Translations under genes and position numbers: made by a program
The notes under the pieces: model-generated
Database searches by the model: none
The model's input: only the letters and a program-made list of their open reading frames with translations
What the model was told of the DNA's origin: nothing
Shown here: positions 1 through 6,364 of the stretch, piece after piece
Layout: every line of letters starts with the position of its first letter
How positions within the stretch are numbered: position 1 is the stretch's first letter
From: Candidatus Methanoplasma sp.
GTDB taxonomy: Archaea > Thermoplasmatota > Thermoplasmata > Methanomassiliicoccales > Methanomethylophilaceae
Reading direction: 5' to 3'
Assembly (NCBI GenBank): GCA_031274665.1
Contig: JAISPV010000012.1
Coordinates: 1 to 6,364, forward strand
DNA: 6,364 nt

Positions 1-66
1 AGCTCAGCTAGGTAGAGCATCTGACTTTTAATCAGGTGGTCAAGGGTTCGAATCCCTTCAGGCCCG
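1..66 (+). tRNA. tRNA-Lys (anticodon UUU), 5'-truncated by the window edge
   Basis: The sequence folds as the 3' part of a lysine tRNA that decodes AAA/AAG. The D arm (gctc/gagc) opens the window. The anticodon stem tctga/tcagg encloses the seven-base loop cttttaa, with anticodon TTT at 27-29. The variable region is five bases. The T stem aaggg/ccctt encloses the loop ttcgaat at 47-53. The 3' acceptor strand caggccc at 59-65 is followed by discriminator G66. The first eight bases, including the 5' acceptor strand (expected gggcctg), lie outside the window. No CCA is encoded after G66, as in many archaea, and there is no intron in the visible part. It lies on the same strand as the polymerase genes, 123 bases before rpoH, with no T-rich terminator between them. 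Confidence 0.96.
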
Positions 67-116
67 CTGAGAGTCTTCATGAGCGATCGACCGCGGATCA
101 AGTATGAGGAAAGGAA

Positions 117-137
117 TGAAAAAAGCAATATTCTTAA
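117..137 (+). promoter_or_regulatory. Candidate BRE/TATA element for the RNAP operon
   Basis: A purine run (gaaaaaag, about 118-125) is followed by an A/T-rich stretch containing caatattctta. This resembles an archaeal purine-rich BRE followed by a TATA box, but matches the TTTAWATA consensus poorly. With the usual spacing of roughly 25 bases, transcription would begin near 150-160, giving a 5' leader of about 30-40 bases before rpoH. It is the best A/T-rich candidate in the gap, but the evidence is weak. Confidence 0.3.
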
Positions 138-147
138 ACAACGGGGG

Positions 148-162
148 TCCCGCTGACCGGGA
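148..162 (+). repeat. Small inverted repeat in the rpoH leader
   Basis: TCCCG at 148-152 and CGGGA at 158-162 are perfect inverted copies around the five-base loop ctgac. An overlapping alternative pairs ggtc (146-149) with gacc (155-158). The stem is only five pairs and no T tract follows, so it is not a typical terminator. It could be a leader structure or operator half-sites near the inferred transcription start, or chance. Confidence 0.3.
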
Positions 163-177
163 GCGGAGATTAGTGGC

Positions 178-183
178 AGGTGA
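178..183 (+). promoter_or_regulatory. Ribosome-binding site of rpoH
   Basis: AGGTGA matches part of GGAGGTGATC, the complement of the archaeal 16S rRNA 3' end. It ends six bases before the TTG at 190. It supports that non-ATG start, since no in-frame ATG lies nearby. Confidence 0.75.
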
Positions 184-189
184 ATCGAT

Positions 190-456
190 TTGATAACAGA
201 CAACATATCATTTAATGTACTCAAGCACGACCTTGTGCCCGAACACCACCTTCTTTCTGAAGAAGAGGCAGAAAGAATTTTATCTGAAATGGGGATGACT
301 TGCGACCAGCTTCCGAAAATAAGGAACAACGACGCAGGAATAAGGGTGCTGGAGAGCATACACGGGCCGATCACGGAGGGGCGTGTCGTCAAGATTGTCA
401 GAAAAAGCGAGACAGCACAGGAGTTTGTGGCCTATAGGCTTGTGACCAAAGGGTGA
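190..456 (+). CDS. rpoH: DNA-directed RNA polymerase subunit H (Rpo5, Rpb5-like)
   Basis: This 88-residue protein is archaeal RNA polymerase subunit H, the counterpart of the C-terminal assembly domain of eukaryotic Rpb5. In the family it binds the A subunits in the lower jaw, near downstream DNA, in the cytoplasm. Family signatures are visible: [19 protein letters not shown] (residues 13-31), LPKIR (41-45), then [11 protein letters not shown] and VAYRLV near the C terminus. The length is close to the usual 75-85 residues. The start is TTG with a good Shine-Dalgarno sequence six bases upstream; the first internal ATG (codon 34) would remove the conserved N terminus. Between IRNNDA and VVKI there are about five more residues than in many relatives I recall, and the usual Asp-Pro is Asp-Ala; both are modest. 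The stop lies four bases before rpoB. Confidence 0.95.
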   Translation: MITDNISFNVLKHDLVPEHHLLSEEEAERILSEMGMTCDQLPKIRNNDAGIRVLESIHGPITEGRVVKIVRKSETAQEFVAYRLVTKG

Positions 457-457
457 T
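451..457 (+). promoter_or_regulatory. Ribosome-binding site of rpoB, overlapping the rpoH stop
   Basis: GGGTGAT contains the rpoH stop codon TGA (454-456) and matches the GGTGAT part of the archaeal anti-Shine-Dalgarno complement. The raw gap to TTG 461 is only three bases. When both sites are aligned to the full GGAGGTGATC, however, this start sits at the same distance as the rpoA1 ATG from its own site, which supports 461 over the second TTG at 470. Sharing bases with the stop suggests coupled translation. Confidence 0.7.
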
Positions 458-460
458 ATC

Positions 461-3400
461 TTGAGGGATTTGGTTAAATTATACTTTGCAGAAAAGAACA
501 TCGTGAACCACCATATCGCATCGTTCGATGATTTCCTTGCCGCCGCCGGGAACCCGAACAGCAGGATGCAGAAGATAGTTGACGACATCAGGGTCCCCAC
601 GGACGATGCCGAAAGGGGCGTAATAAAGTTGGACCCCGAGCGCACCGGCGGCAGGAACATAGAGATCAAGATCGGCAGGAAAAGAGACGATGGCAGCAAC
701 ATCGACCCGCAGGCAAAGCCCACAATAAGGATAGACCAGCCGAAGGTCATGGAGGCGAACGGCTACAGTCACGAACTTACGCCGATGGAGGCCAGGCTCA
801 GGAACCTCAATTATCTTTCCCCTGTTTTCGTCAGGTTCGAAGTTTATGAGGACGGGATCGAGAAAGAGATGCCCGAGAACGAGAAATGGGTGCACGTAGG
901 TGACCTGCCGGTGATGGTCAAATCGAGCGGATGCAACCTCAACCACCGCGTTCTGGAGGCGAATCTCGACCGCAAACTGTCAGAAGAAGAATACCTAAAA
1001 GAACTGGTAAAACAGAAAGAGGACCCCAGAGAGCCAGGAGGGTACTTCATCATCGGAGGCACCGAGAGGGTGCTGATCACCCTAGAGGACCTTGCGCCCA
1101 ACAGGGTCATGGTCGAGTACAACGAAAAGTACGGGTCCTCGGTGGAGATCGCAAAGGTCTTCTCCCAGAAAGACGGATACCGCGCGCTGACACTTGTCGA
1201 GAAGAAAAAGGACGGAATGGTAATGGTCTCCGTGCCTGTCGCATCCGGTTCCATCCCGCTGATCGCGCTCATGAAGGCGCTCGGCATGGAGTCCGACGCA
1301 GAGATCTATGATACTATCGTCTCCGACGAGGCAATGGCGAACATCGTGTACGCAAACATCGAAAGTTCCCTTGACAAGAAGAACTTCCCCCCGAACGGTT
1401 ACCACTCCAAAGAGGACGCCATATTGTTCCTGGAGAGGAACTTTGCGGCCGGGCAGGCAAAAGAATACAGGACAAAGAAGGTCGAGAGCATCTTGGACCG
1501 TTCGCTTCTTCCGCACCTCGGGGACACCGAGGCCGACCGTATGAAGAAGGCGATATTCCTCGGACGCATAGCGCGTTCCGTGCTCGAGTTATCGCTCGGC
1601 AAGAGGAAAGAGGATGACAAGGACCATTATGCCAACAAGAGGCTGAAACTCTCCGGCGATCTGATGGAGGATCTGTTCAGGACGAGCTTCAGCAGCCTGA
1701 TGAAAGATCTGAAATACCAGCTGGAAAGGAACTGGGGAAGGAAGAAGAGCGAGTTCAACATCTCCTCGTCGATAAGGCCCGACCTGCTCACGCACAAATT
1801 GCTGCACGCGCTCGCGACGGGCAACTGGGTCGGAGGCCGCGCAGGCGTGTCCCAGCTCCTCGACAGAACATCCAACATGTCCGCGATGTCGCATCTCAGA
1901 AGAGTGACATCCTCGCTCACAAGAAGCCAGCCCCACTTCGAGGCCCGTGACCTCCACCCCACGCAATGGGGGAGACTGTGTCCGTCGGAGACCCCGGAAG
2001 GACAGAACTGCGGCCTGGTGAAGAATGCCGCCCTAATAATAGACGTTTCCGAGAGGTATCCCGAGTCGGATGTGAAATGGACGCTGAAAGAGCTCGGCCT
2101 CGGGTTGGTCAAAGAAGAAGGGACAAGAGTATACATAAACGGAGACCTGGTGGGGACCCACTGGGACGCTGAAAAGCTGGTGTCGGAGATAAGGGACCGC
2201 AGAAGATACGGCCTCCTGTCGAACTGCATCAACATCCGTTTTGATGAGGAAATGAAAGAAGTGATCATCAACTGCGACGAGGGGCGCCTCAGGCGCCCGC
2301 TCATGATCCTGAAGGACGGCAGGACGATGATAACAAGGAAGCACATCGAAGGCATACGCGAAGGCAAGGTGACGTGGAACAATCTCTTCAAAGAAGGCAT
2401 AATCGAATGGATAGATGCCGAGGAAGAAGAGGACGCGCTTGTTCTGGTGGATCCATTCGATGTTCCGAAGAGATGCGAGCACTGTGAGCACGCCCTGTCC
2501 CCGACCGATGTCGACTGGCTCAACCCCGGACAGGAAGAAGGACCCGCCCTCAGATGCAAATGGTGCGGCGAGGCATTCACTGTTCCCGCAAAGATAACCA
2601 GAGAGCACACCCACATGGAGATAGACCCGATGGTGATATTGGGTGTCGCGTCCGGAATAGTTCCGTATCCGGAGCACAACTCGGCGCCCCGTGTGACGAT
2701 GGGCGCCGGTATGGCAAAACAGGCGCTGGGCATACCCGCGGCCAACTACCGCATAAGGCCGGACACGAGAGGGCACATCATGCATTACCCTCAGGTGCCG
2801 ATGGTACAGACGCAGACCATGGAGTTCATGGGATACAACCACAGGCCGGCCGGCCAGAATTTCTGTGTCGCGGTCCTGTCATACCATGGATATAACATAG
2901 AAGATGCTCTTGTTATGAACAAGAGTTCTATAGAAAGGGGCCTCGGAAGGTCCACTTTCATGAGGTCATACCGCGCGGAGGAGCGCCGTTATCCCGGAGG
3001 CCAGGAGGACCACTTTGAGATCCCCTCGCCCGACATAATGGGGGCGCGCGCAGACTTTGCCTATGCCTCGCTGGGCGAGGACGGACTGATCTCGCCCGAG
3101 TCGGAGGTCACCGGAAGCGATGTCCTGATCGGAAAGACATCCCCTCCCAGGTTCCTTGAGGAGGAGACCGATTTCCTGACCCCGCAGAAGAGGAGGGAGA
3201 CATCGGTGACGGTGAGGCCGGGAGAAAGAGGATATGTGGATTCAGTCATGGTGACGGAATCCGAGAACGGTTCAAGGCTCGTTCGCGTGAAAGTAAGGGA
3301 CGAGAGGGTCCCGGAGCTCGGTGACAAGTTCTGCTCGAGGTTCGGACAGACAGGCGTCATCGGAAGGCTGGTGGACCAGTGCGACATGCCGTTCAGCGCA

Positions 3401-4060
3401 GAAGGCATAACGCCGGACCTGGTGGTGAACCCCCACGGTATACCTTCACGTATGACAATAGGGCACGTGCTGGAGATGATTGCCGGTAAGGTCGGGGCCA
3501 TGGAAGGCCGCATCATCGACGGAACGGCGTTCTCCGGAGAGAGGGAGGCCGCGATACGCGATGCGCTTCTCAAGAACGGTTTCGCCGCGCACGGCAAAGA
3601 AGCTATGTACGACGGAAGGACCGGGAAACTGATCCAGACTGGAGTATATGCGGGTGTGATATTCTATGAGAAACTGCACCACATGGTCAGCGGTAAGATG
3701 CACGTCCGTTCGAGAGGCCCGGTCCAGATACTCACAAGACAGCCCACGGAAGGACGCTCCAGACAGGGAGGTCTGAGGTTCGGAGAGATGGAACGCGACT
3801 GTCTGATCGGGCACGGGGCCGCGATGGTGATCAAGGACCGTCTTCTCGACGAGTCCGACGGGACCCAACAGTACATCTGCGGTAATCCCACCTGCGGCCA
3901 CATCGCGATAATGGACAGACACGGATCGCTGTACTGCCCGGTGTGCAAGAACAATTCAAGCATATATCTGGTCCAGACCTCGTATGCTTTCAAACTGCTC
4001 ATGGACGAACTGCTGTCTCTCGGTGTCGCGATGAGGCTTCAATTGGAGGACTTGACATGA
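461..4060 (+). CDS. rpoB: DNA-directed RNA polymerase subunit B (Rpo2), unsplit
   Basis: This 1199-residue protein is the second-largest subunit (Rpb2/beta counterpart), which with A' and A'' forms the cytoplasmic transcription active centre. In order: N-terminal protrusion/lobe with [11 protein letters not shown] (193-203); fork region [16 protein letters not shown] (from 499); NYRIRPDT with R766; GYNIEDA (810-816, with the E-D pair at 814-815); GDKF with K956; PSRMT with R997; [20 protein letters not shown] (from 1092); and the C-terminal clamp zinc site C1140, C1145, C1159, C1162. It is one polypeptide, unlike the B''/B' pair of many methanogens and haloarchaea, and has no intein. Two features are odd. 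The motif after K956 reads SRFGQTG where SRHGQKG is nearly universal. A CX2C-x23-CX2C insert lies at 672-702, before the conserved [10 protein letters not shown]. The TTG start at 461 gives the usual family N terminus (LVKLYFAEK). The stop overlaps rpoA1. Confidence 0.98.
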   Translation: MRDLVKLYFAEKNIVNHHIASFDDFLAAAGNPNSRMQKIVDDIRVPTDDAERGVIKLDPERTGGRNIEIKIGRKRDDGSNIDPQAKPTIRIDQPKVMEANGYSHELTPMEARLRNLNYLSPVFVRFEVYEDGIEKEMPENEKWVHVGDLPVMVKSSGCNLNHRVLEANLDRKLSEEEYLKELVKQKEDPREPGGYFIIGGTERVLITLEDLAPNRVMVEYNEKYGSSVEIAKVFSQKDGYRALTLVEKKKDGMVMVSVPVASGSIPLIALMKALGMESDAEIYDTIVSDEAMANIVYANIESSLDKKNFPPNGYHSKEDAILFLERNFAAGQAKEYRTKKVESILDRSLLPHLGDTEADRMKKAIFLGRIARSVLELSLGKRKEDDKDHYANKRLKLSGDLMEDLFRTSFSSLMKDLKYQLERNWGRKKSEFNISSSIRPDLLTHKLLHALATGNWVGGRAGVSQLLDRTSNMSAMSHLRRVTSSLTRSQPHFEARDLHPTQWGRLCPSETPEGQNCGLVKNAALIIDVSERYPESDVKWTLKELGLGLVKEEGTRVYINGDLVGTHWDAEKLVSEIRDRRRYGLLSNCINIRFDEEMKEVIINCDEGRLRRPLMILKDGRTMITRKHIEGIREGKVTWNNLFKEGIIEWIDAEEEEDALVLVDPFDVPKRCEHCEHALSPTDVDWLNPGQEEGPALRCKWCGEAFTVPAKITREHTHMEIDPMVILGVASGIVPYPEHNSAPRVTMGAGMAKQALGIPAANYRIRPDTRGHIMHYPQVPMVQTQTMEFMGYNHRPAGQNFCVAVLSYHGYNIEDALVMNKSSIERGLGRSTFMRSYRAEERRYPGGQEDHFEIPSPDIMGARADFAYASLGEDGLISPESEVTGSDVLIGKTSPPRFLEEETDFLTPQKRRETSVTVRPGERGYVDSVMVTESENGSRLVRVKVRDERVPELGDKFCSRFGQTGVIGRLVDQCDMPFSAEGITPDLVVNPHGIPSRMTIGHVLEMIAGKVGAMEGRIIDGTAFSGEREAAIRDALLKNGFAAHGKEAMYDGRTGKLIQTGVYAGVIFYEKLHHMVSGKMHVRSRGPVQILTRQPTEGRSRQGGLRFGEMERDCLIGHGAAMVIKDRLLDESDGTQQYICGNPTCGHIAIMDRHGSLYCPVCKNNSSIYLVQTSYAFKLLMDELLSLGVAMRLQLEDLT
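2465..2596 (+). other. Zinc-ribbon-like insert within RpoB
   Basis: Residues about 669-712 contain C672-x2-C675-x23-C699-x2-C702, a four-cysteine pattern typical of a structural zinc site. It sits between [10 protein letters not shown] and [10 protein letters not shown], which in many archaeal B subunits I recall are joined by a linker of only about ten residues without cysteines. Yeast Rpb2 has a longer linker here, also without this pattern as I recall it. Reading frame and base composition run smoothly through it, so it looks like an integral part of the gene and not a recent insertion. Zinc binding is inferred from spacing only. Confidence 0.65.
4045..4049 (+). promoter_or_regulatory. Ribosome-binding site of rpoA1 inside the rpoB 3' end
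   Basis: GGAGG lies in the last codons of rpoB, seven bases before ATG 4057 and ten before the in-frame ATG at 4060. It is the strongest Shine-Dalgarno match in the window and favours the first ATG. Confidence 0.8.
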
Positions 4061-6364
4061 TGCGCGGAATTACGAAAAGGATCGGCTCGATCAGATTCTC
4101 CTGCGTCTCACCTGAAGAAATAAGGAAGATGTCGGCAACGAAGATCATAACTGCGGACACATACGACGATGAGGGCTACCCCATTGAGATGGGCCTTATG
4201 GACCCCCACATGGGAGTGATAGAGCCCGGGCTCAGATGCAAAACATGCGGATGCAAGGTCGACGAATGTCCCGGGCACTTCGGGCACATCGATCTGGCGA
4301 TGCCTGTCATACATGTAGGTTTCATTAAGGACATCAAGCTGATGCTGGAAAGCACCTGCCGCACCTGCGGCAGGATCATGCTCACGGCAGAGCAGATCGA
4401 GGCCCGCAGGGACGATATGTCGGAGATGAAGGACCTCGGAGGAGGCACCATCGACCTGAAGAACTTCTCGAAAGAGACGGCGAAGGATGCATCCAATAAA
4501 GGCGTGTGCCCGTACTGCGGGACAGAACAAATAAAGATAAAACTGGACAAACCGACCACTTTCAGGGAAGTGGACGATAACCACAAGCTCACACCGAAAG
4601 AGGTGCGCGAAAGGCTTGAGCGCATTCCCGACGAGGACCTCAAGACCCTCGGGATGGACCCTGCCACATGCAGACCGGAATGGATGGTCCTGACGGCGCT
4701 GGCGGTCCCCCCGGTGACGGTCAGACCGTCCATAACCCTTGATTCGGGAGACAGGTCCGAGGATGACCTCACCCATAAACTGGTGGATGTTCTCAGGATC
4801 AACCAAAGGCTGAGGGAGAACCGCGACGCGGGAGCGCCCCAGCTGATCGTTGAAGACCTGTGGGAGCTGCTGCAGTACCACGTGACGACGTATTTCGACA
4901 ATCAAACATCGGGGATACCTCCCGCGAGACACAGGTCCGGCCGCCCGCTGAAGACGCTGGCACAGAGGCTCAAAGGCAAAGAGGGAAGATTCAGGTCGAA
5001 CCTTTCGGGTAAACGTGTGAACTTCTCGGCCCGTACCGTGATATCTCCGGACCCCACGCTCTCGATAAACGAAGTGGGCGTCCCGTACATGGCGGCAAGG
5101 GAACTGACCGTCCCCGTGCACGTTAACGAGCACAACATAGAAAAACTCAGGAAGATGGTCGCACGCGGACCCGAACCGTCCATGGCGAGTGGATACATAC
5201 CCGGCGTGAACTATGTCATAAGGTCCGACGGAAGGAGGATCAGGGTGACGGACCGCAACGCAGAAGAGGTCGCGGAGAATATTGATATCGATTATACAAT
5301 AGAAAGGCAGCTGATGGACGGGGACGTCGTTCTGTTCAACAGGCAGCCCTCGCTCCACAGGATGTCCATGATGGCGCACCGCGTCAAGATGATGGACGGA
5401 AAGACGTTCAGGTTCAACCTCTGCGACTGTCCTCCGTACAACGCGGATTTCGACGGGGACGAGATGAACCTTCACGTCCTGCAGTCGGACGAGGCCCGCG
5501 CCGAGGCGCGCATACTGATGCAGGTCCAGGAGAACATTCTGTCACCGAGGTACGGCGGTCCGATCATCGGCGCCATCCACGACCACATTACCGGGGCATA
5601 CTTCCTCACTCACGGGAACCCCAAGTTCGACAGGTTCGAGGCCATGAACATCCTTTCCAAACTCCGGAACATAGAGATCCCGGAACCGGCGATCAATAAA
5701 GAAGGGAAAGAATACTGGACAGGGAAACAGCTGTTCTCGATAGTGCTTCCCAAGGATTTCAGGACGACCTTCAAGTCAAACATCTGCCAGAACTGCGACT
5801 ACTGTACAAAAGAGAACTGTCAGTACGACGCATACGTCAAGATACGCGGCGGGCAGCTGCTCTGCGGCACGATCGACGCAAAAGGCATCGGCAACAGCAA
5901 AGGAAAGATACTTGACAGGATAGCGCGCGACTATGGTTCAGACAGGGCCGCCAGGTTCATAAACGAAGTGACAAAGCTGGCATTGGGCGCGCTCATGAAC
6001 CACGGGTTCAGCACCGGCATCGGGGATGAGGACATCCCGGAAGAGGCCGCGCTCCAGATAGCGAACAACAATCAAGAATGTATAAACAAAGTGTCCGAAC
6101 TCGTGGAATCATACCAGAACGGGACGCTTGACCAGATGCCCGGACGTTCTCTCAGGGAAACGCTCGAGGTCAGGGTCATGAACGTCCTCGGTCAGGCACG
6201 TGACGACGCGGGCCGTGTGGCAGGAAAACATCTGGGTCTAATGAACCCTGCGGTCATAATGGCAAAAGCAGGCGCCCGCGGATCCATGCTGAACCTGTCT
6301 CAGATGGCCGGCTGCGTCGGCCAGCAGGCGGTCCGTGGAGAGAGACTGTCCAGAGGATACTGGA
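4057..6364 (+). CDS. rpoA1: DNA-directed RNA polymerase subunit A' (Rpo1N), 3'-truncated by the window
   Basis: The first 769 codons of the N-terminal part of the largest subunit (Rpb1/beta' counterpart), open to the window edge. It supplies the catalytic magnesium site. Visible in order: N terminus KRIGSIRF with SPEEIRKMS; clamp zinc site C61, C64, C71, H74 (CX2CX6CX2H); second zinc site C101, C104, C151, C154; [18 protein letters not shown] (310-327); RQPSLHR (429-435); the magnesium motif NADFDGD (462-468; D464, D466, D468); a cysteine cluster C577, C580, C583, C588; and [11 protein letters not shown] with CVGQQAVRG (from 737), just before the missing bridge helix. Archaeal A' is usually about 870-910 residues, so roughly 100-140 are missing; whether A'' is separate cannot be seen. 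After NADFDGD the protein reads HVLQ where HVPQ is usual. ATG 4057 overlaps the rpoB stop as ATGA; a second in-frame ATG follows at 4060. Confidence 0.98.
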   Translation, partial: MMRGITKRIGSIRFSCVSPEEIRKMSATKIITADTYDDEGYPIEMGLMDPHMGVIEPGLRCKTCGCKVDECPGHFGHIDLAMPVIHVGFIKDIKLMLESTCRTCGRIMLTAEQIEARRDDMSEMKDLGGGTIDLKNFSKETAKDASNKGVCPYCGTEQIKIKLDKPTTFREVDDNHKLTPKEVRERLERIPDEDLKTLGMDPATCRPEWMVLTALAVPPVTVRPSITLDSGDRSEDDLTHKLVDVLRINQRLRENRDAGAPQLIVEDLWELLQYHVTTYFDNQTSGIPPARHRSGRPLKTLAQRLKGKEGRFRSNLSGKRVNFSARTVISPDPTLSINEVGVPYMAARELTVPVHVNEHNIEKLRKMVARGPEPSMASGYIPGVNYVIRSDGRRIRVTDRNAEEVAENIDIDYTIERQLMDGDVVLFNRQPSLHRMSMMAHRVKMMDGKTFRFNLCDCPPYNADFDGDEMNLHVLQSDEARAEARILMQVQENILSPRYGGPIIGAIHDHITGAYFLTHGNPKFDRFEAMNILSKLRNIEIPEPAINKEGKEYWTGKQLFSIVLPKDFRTTFKSNICQNCDYCTKENCQYDAYVKIRGGQLLCGTIDAKGIGNSKGKILDRIARDYGSDRAARFINEVTKLALGALMNHGFSTGIGDEDIPEEAALQIANNNQECINKVSELVESYQNGTLDQMPGRSLRETLEVRVMNVLGQARDDAGRVAGKHLGLMNPAVIMAKAGARGSMLNLSQMAGCVGQQAVRGERLSRGYW

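Larger units (their letters stand above)
67..189 (+). promoter_or_regulatory. tRNA-Lys to rpoH intergenic leader
   Basis: This 123-base gap holds no convincing gene. The expected promoter of the rpoH-rpoB-rpoA1 operon should lie here unless transcription reads through from the tRNA. Its middle is A-rich (about 107-140). It then changes to a G/C-rich stretch at 142-165 containing a small inverted repeat, followed by the rpoH ribosome-binding site. No run of T that would end tRNA transcription is seen. The promoter assignment is inferred from position. Confidence 0.5.

Noticed and set aside
84..99. Palindromes CGATCG and CCGCGG with flanking GATC copies in the leader
   Set aside because: Six-base palindromes of this kind are common by chance, and nothing nearby suggests a binding-site array.
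2282..2298. Perfect 7-bp inverted repeat GGGCGCC-TCA-GGCGCCC inside rpoB
   Set aside because: It encodes the conserved protein stretch GRLRRPL, whose arginine and proline codons readily produce this symmetry. It is mid-gene with no T tract, so terminator or regulatory roles are not supported.
1627..2842. Overlapping minus-strand open frames of 372 and 269 codons opposite rpoB
   Set aside because: Both are shadows of the conserved RpoB frame, with low-complexity serine- or histidine-rich translations and no family resemblance.
3066..3080. 6-bp inverted repeat CCTCGC-TGG-GCGAGG inside rpoB
   Set aside because: A short GC-rich palindrome within coding sequence, with no following T run and no partner copies seen; expected by chance in a gene of this composition.
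4108..5475. Open frame of 455 codons on the minus strand opposite rpoA1
   Set aside because: It lies wholly antisense to clearly conserved A' sequence, has no recognisable domain, and reflects the codon bias of the coding strand.
461..6364. Possible inteins or frameshifts in rpoB and rpoA1
   Set aside because: Polymerase genes are frequent intein hosts, but both frames were read through. The conserved blocks join directly without an intein-sized insertion, and no internal stop or frame change appears.

Overview
This window is the front half of an archaeal RNA polymerase operon. It holds the 3' part of a tRNA-Lys(UUU) gene, a short leader, then rpoH (subunit H, the Rpb5 counterpart), rpoB (the complete, unsplit second-largest subunit) and the 5' end of rpoA1 (subunit A', the N-terminal part of the largest subunit), all on the + strand. 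rpoA1 is still open when the window ends. The organism is an archaeon: a stand-alone Rpb5-like H subunit directly before rpoB and A' is the archaeal order, the rRNA-matching ribosome-binding sites fit the archaeal 16S 3' end, and the tRNA encodes no CCA. Within the Euryarchaeota, RpoB reads like methanogen sequences but is one polypeptide, whereas many methanogens and haloarchaea split it into B'' and B'. That combination points most plausibly to Thermoplasmatota such as Methanomassiliicoccales. This placement is an inference made without a search.

Layout: 1-66 tRNA-Lys missing its first eight bases; 67-189 leader with a weak TATA-like stretch, a small inverted repeat and the rpoH ribosome-binding site; 190-456 rpoH with a TTG start; 461-4060 rpoB with a TTG start four bases after the rpoH stop; 4057-6364 rpoA1, whose ATG overlaps the rpoB stop as ATGA. 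The tight packing, with a Shine-Dalgarno sequence across the rpoH stop and another inside the rpoB 3' end, implies one transcript and coupled translation of subunits that assemble together: B and A' form the active centre and H joins the lower jaw.

No mobile element, CRISPR array, intein or unknown gene is visible, so the window is a core housekeeping region and not an accessory system. The unusual part lies inside the polymerase. RpoB reads FGQTG where the nearly invariant active-centre motif HGQKG is expected, so a lysine that contacts substrate in characterised enzymes is a threonine. RpoB also carries an inserted four-cysteine zinc-ribbon-like module at residues 672-702. In A', the position after the catalytic aspartates reads HVLQ where HVPQ is usual. 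These points need alignment to relatives to show whether they are lineage traits.
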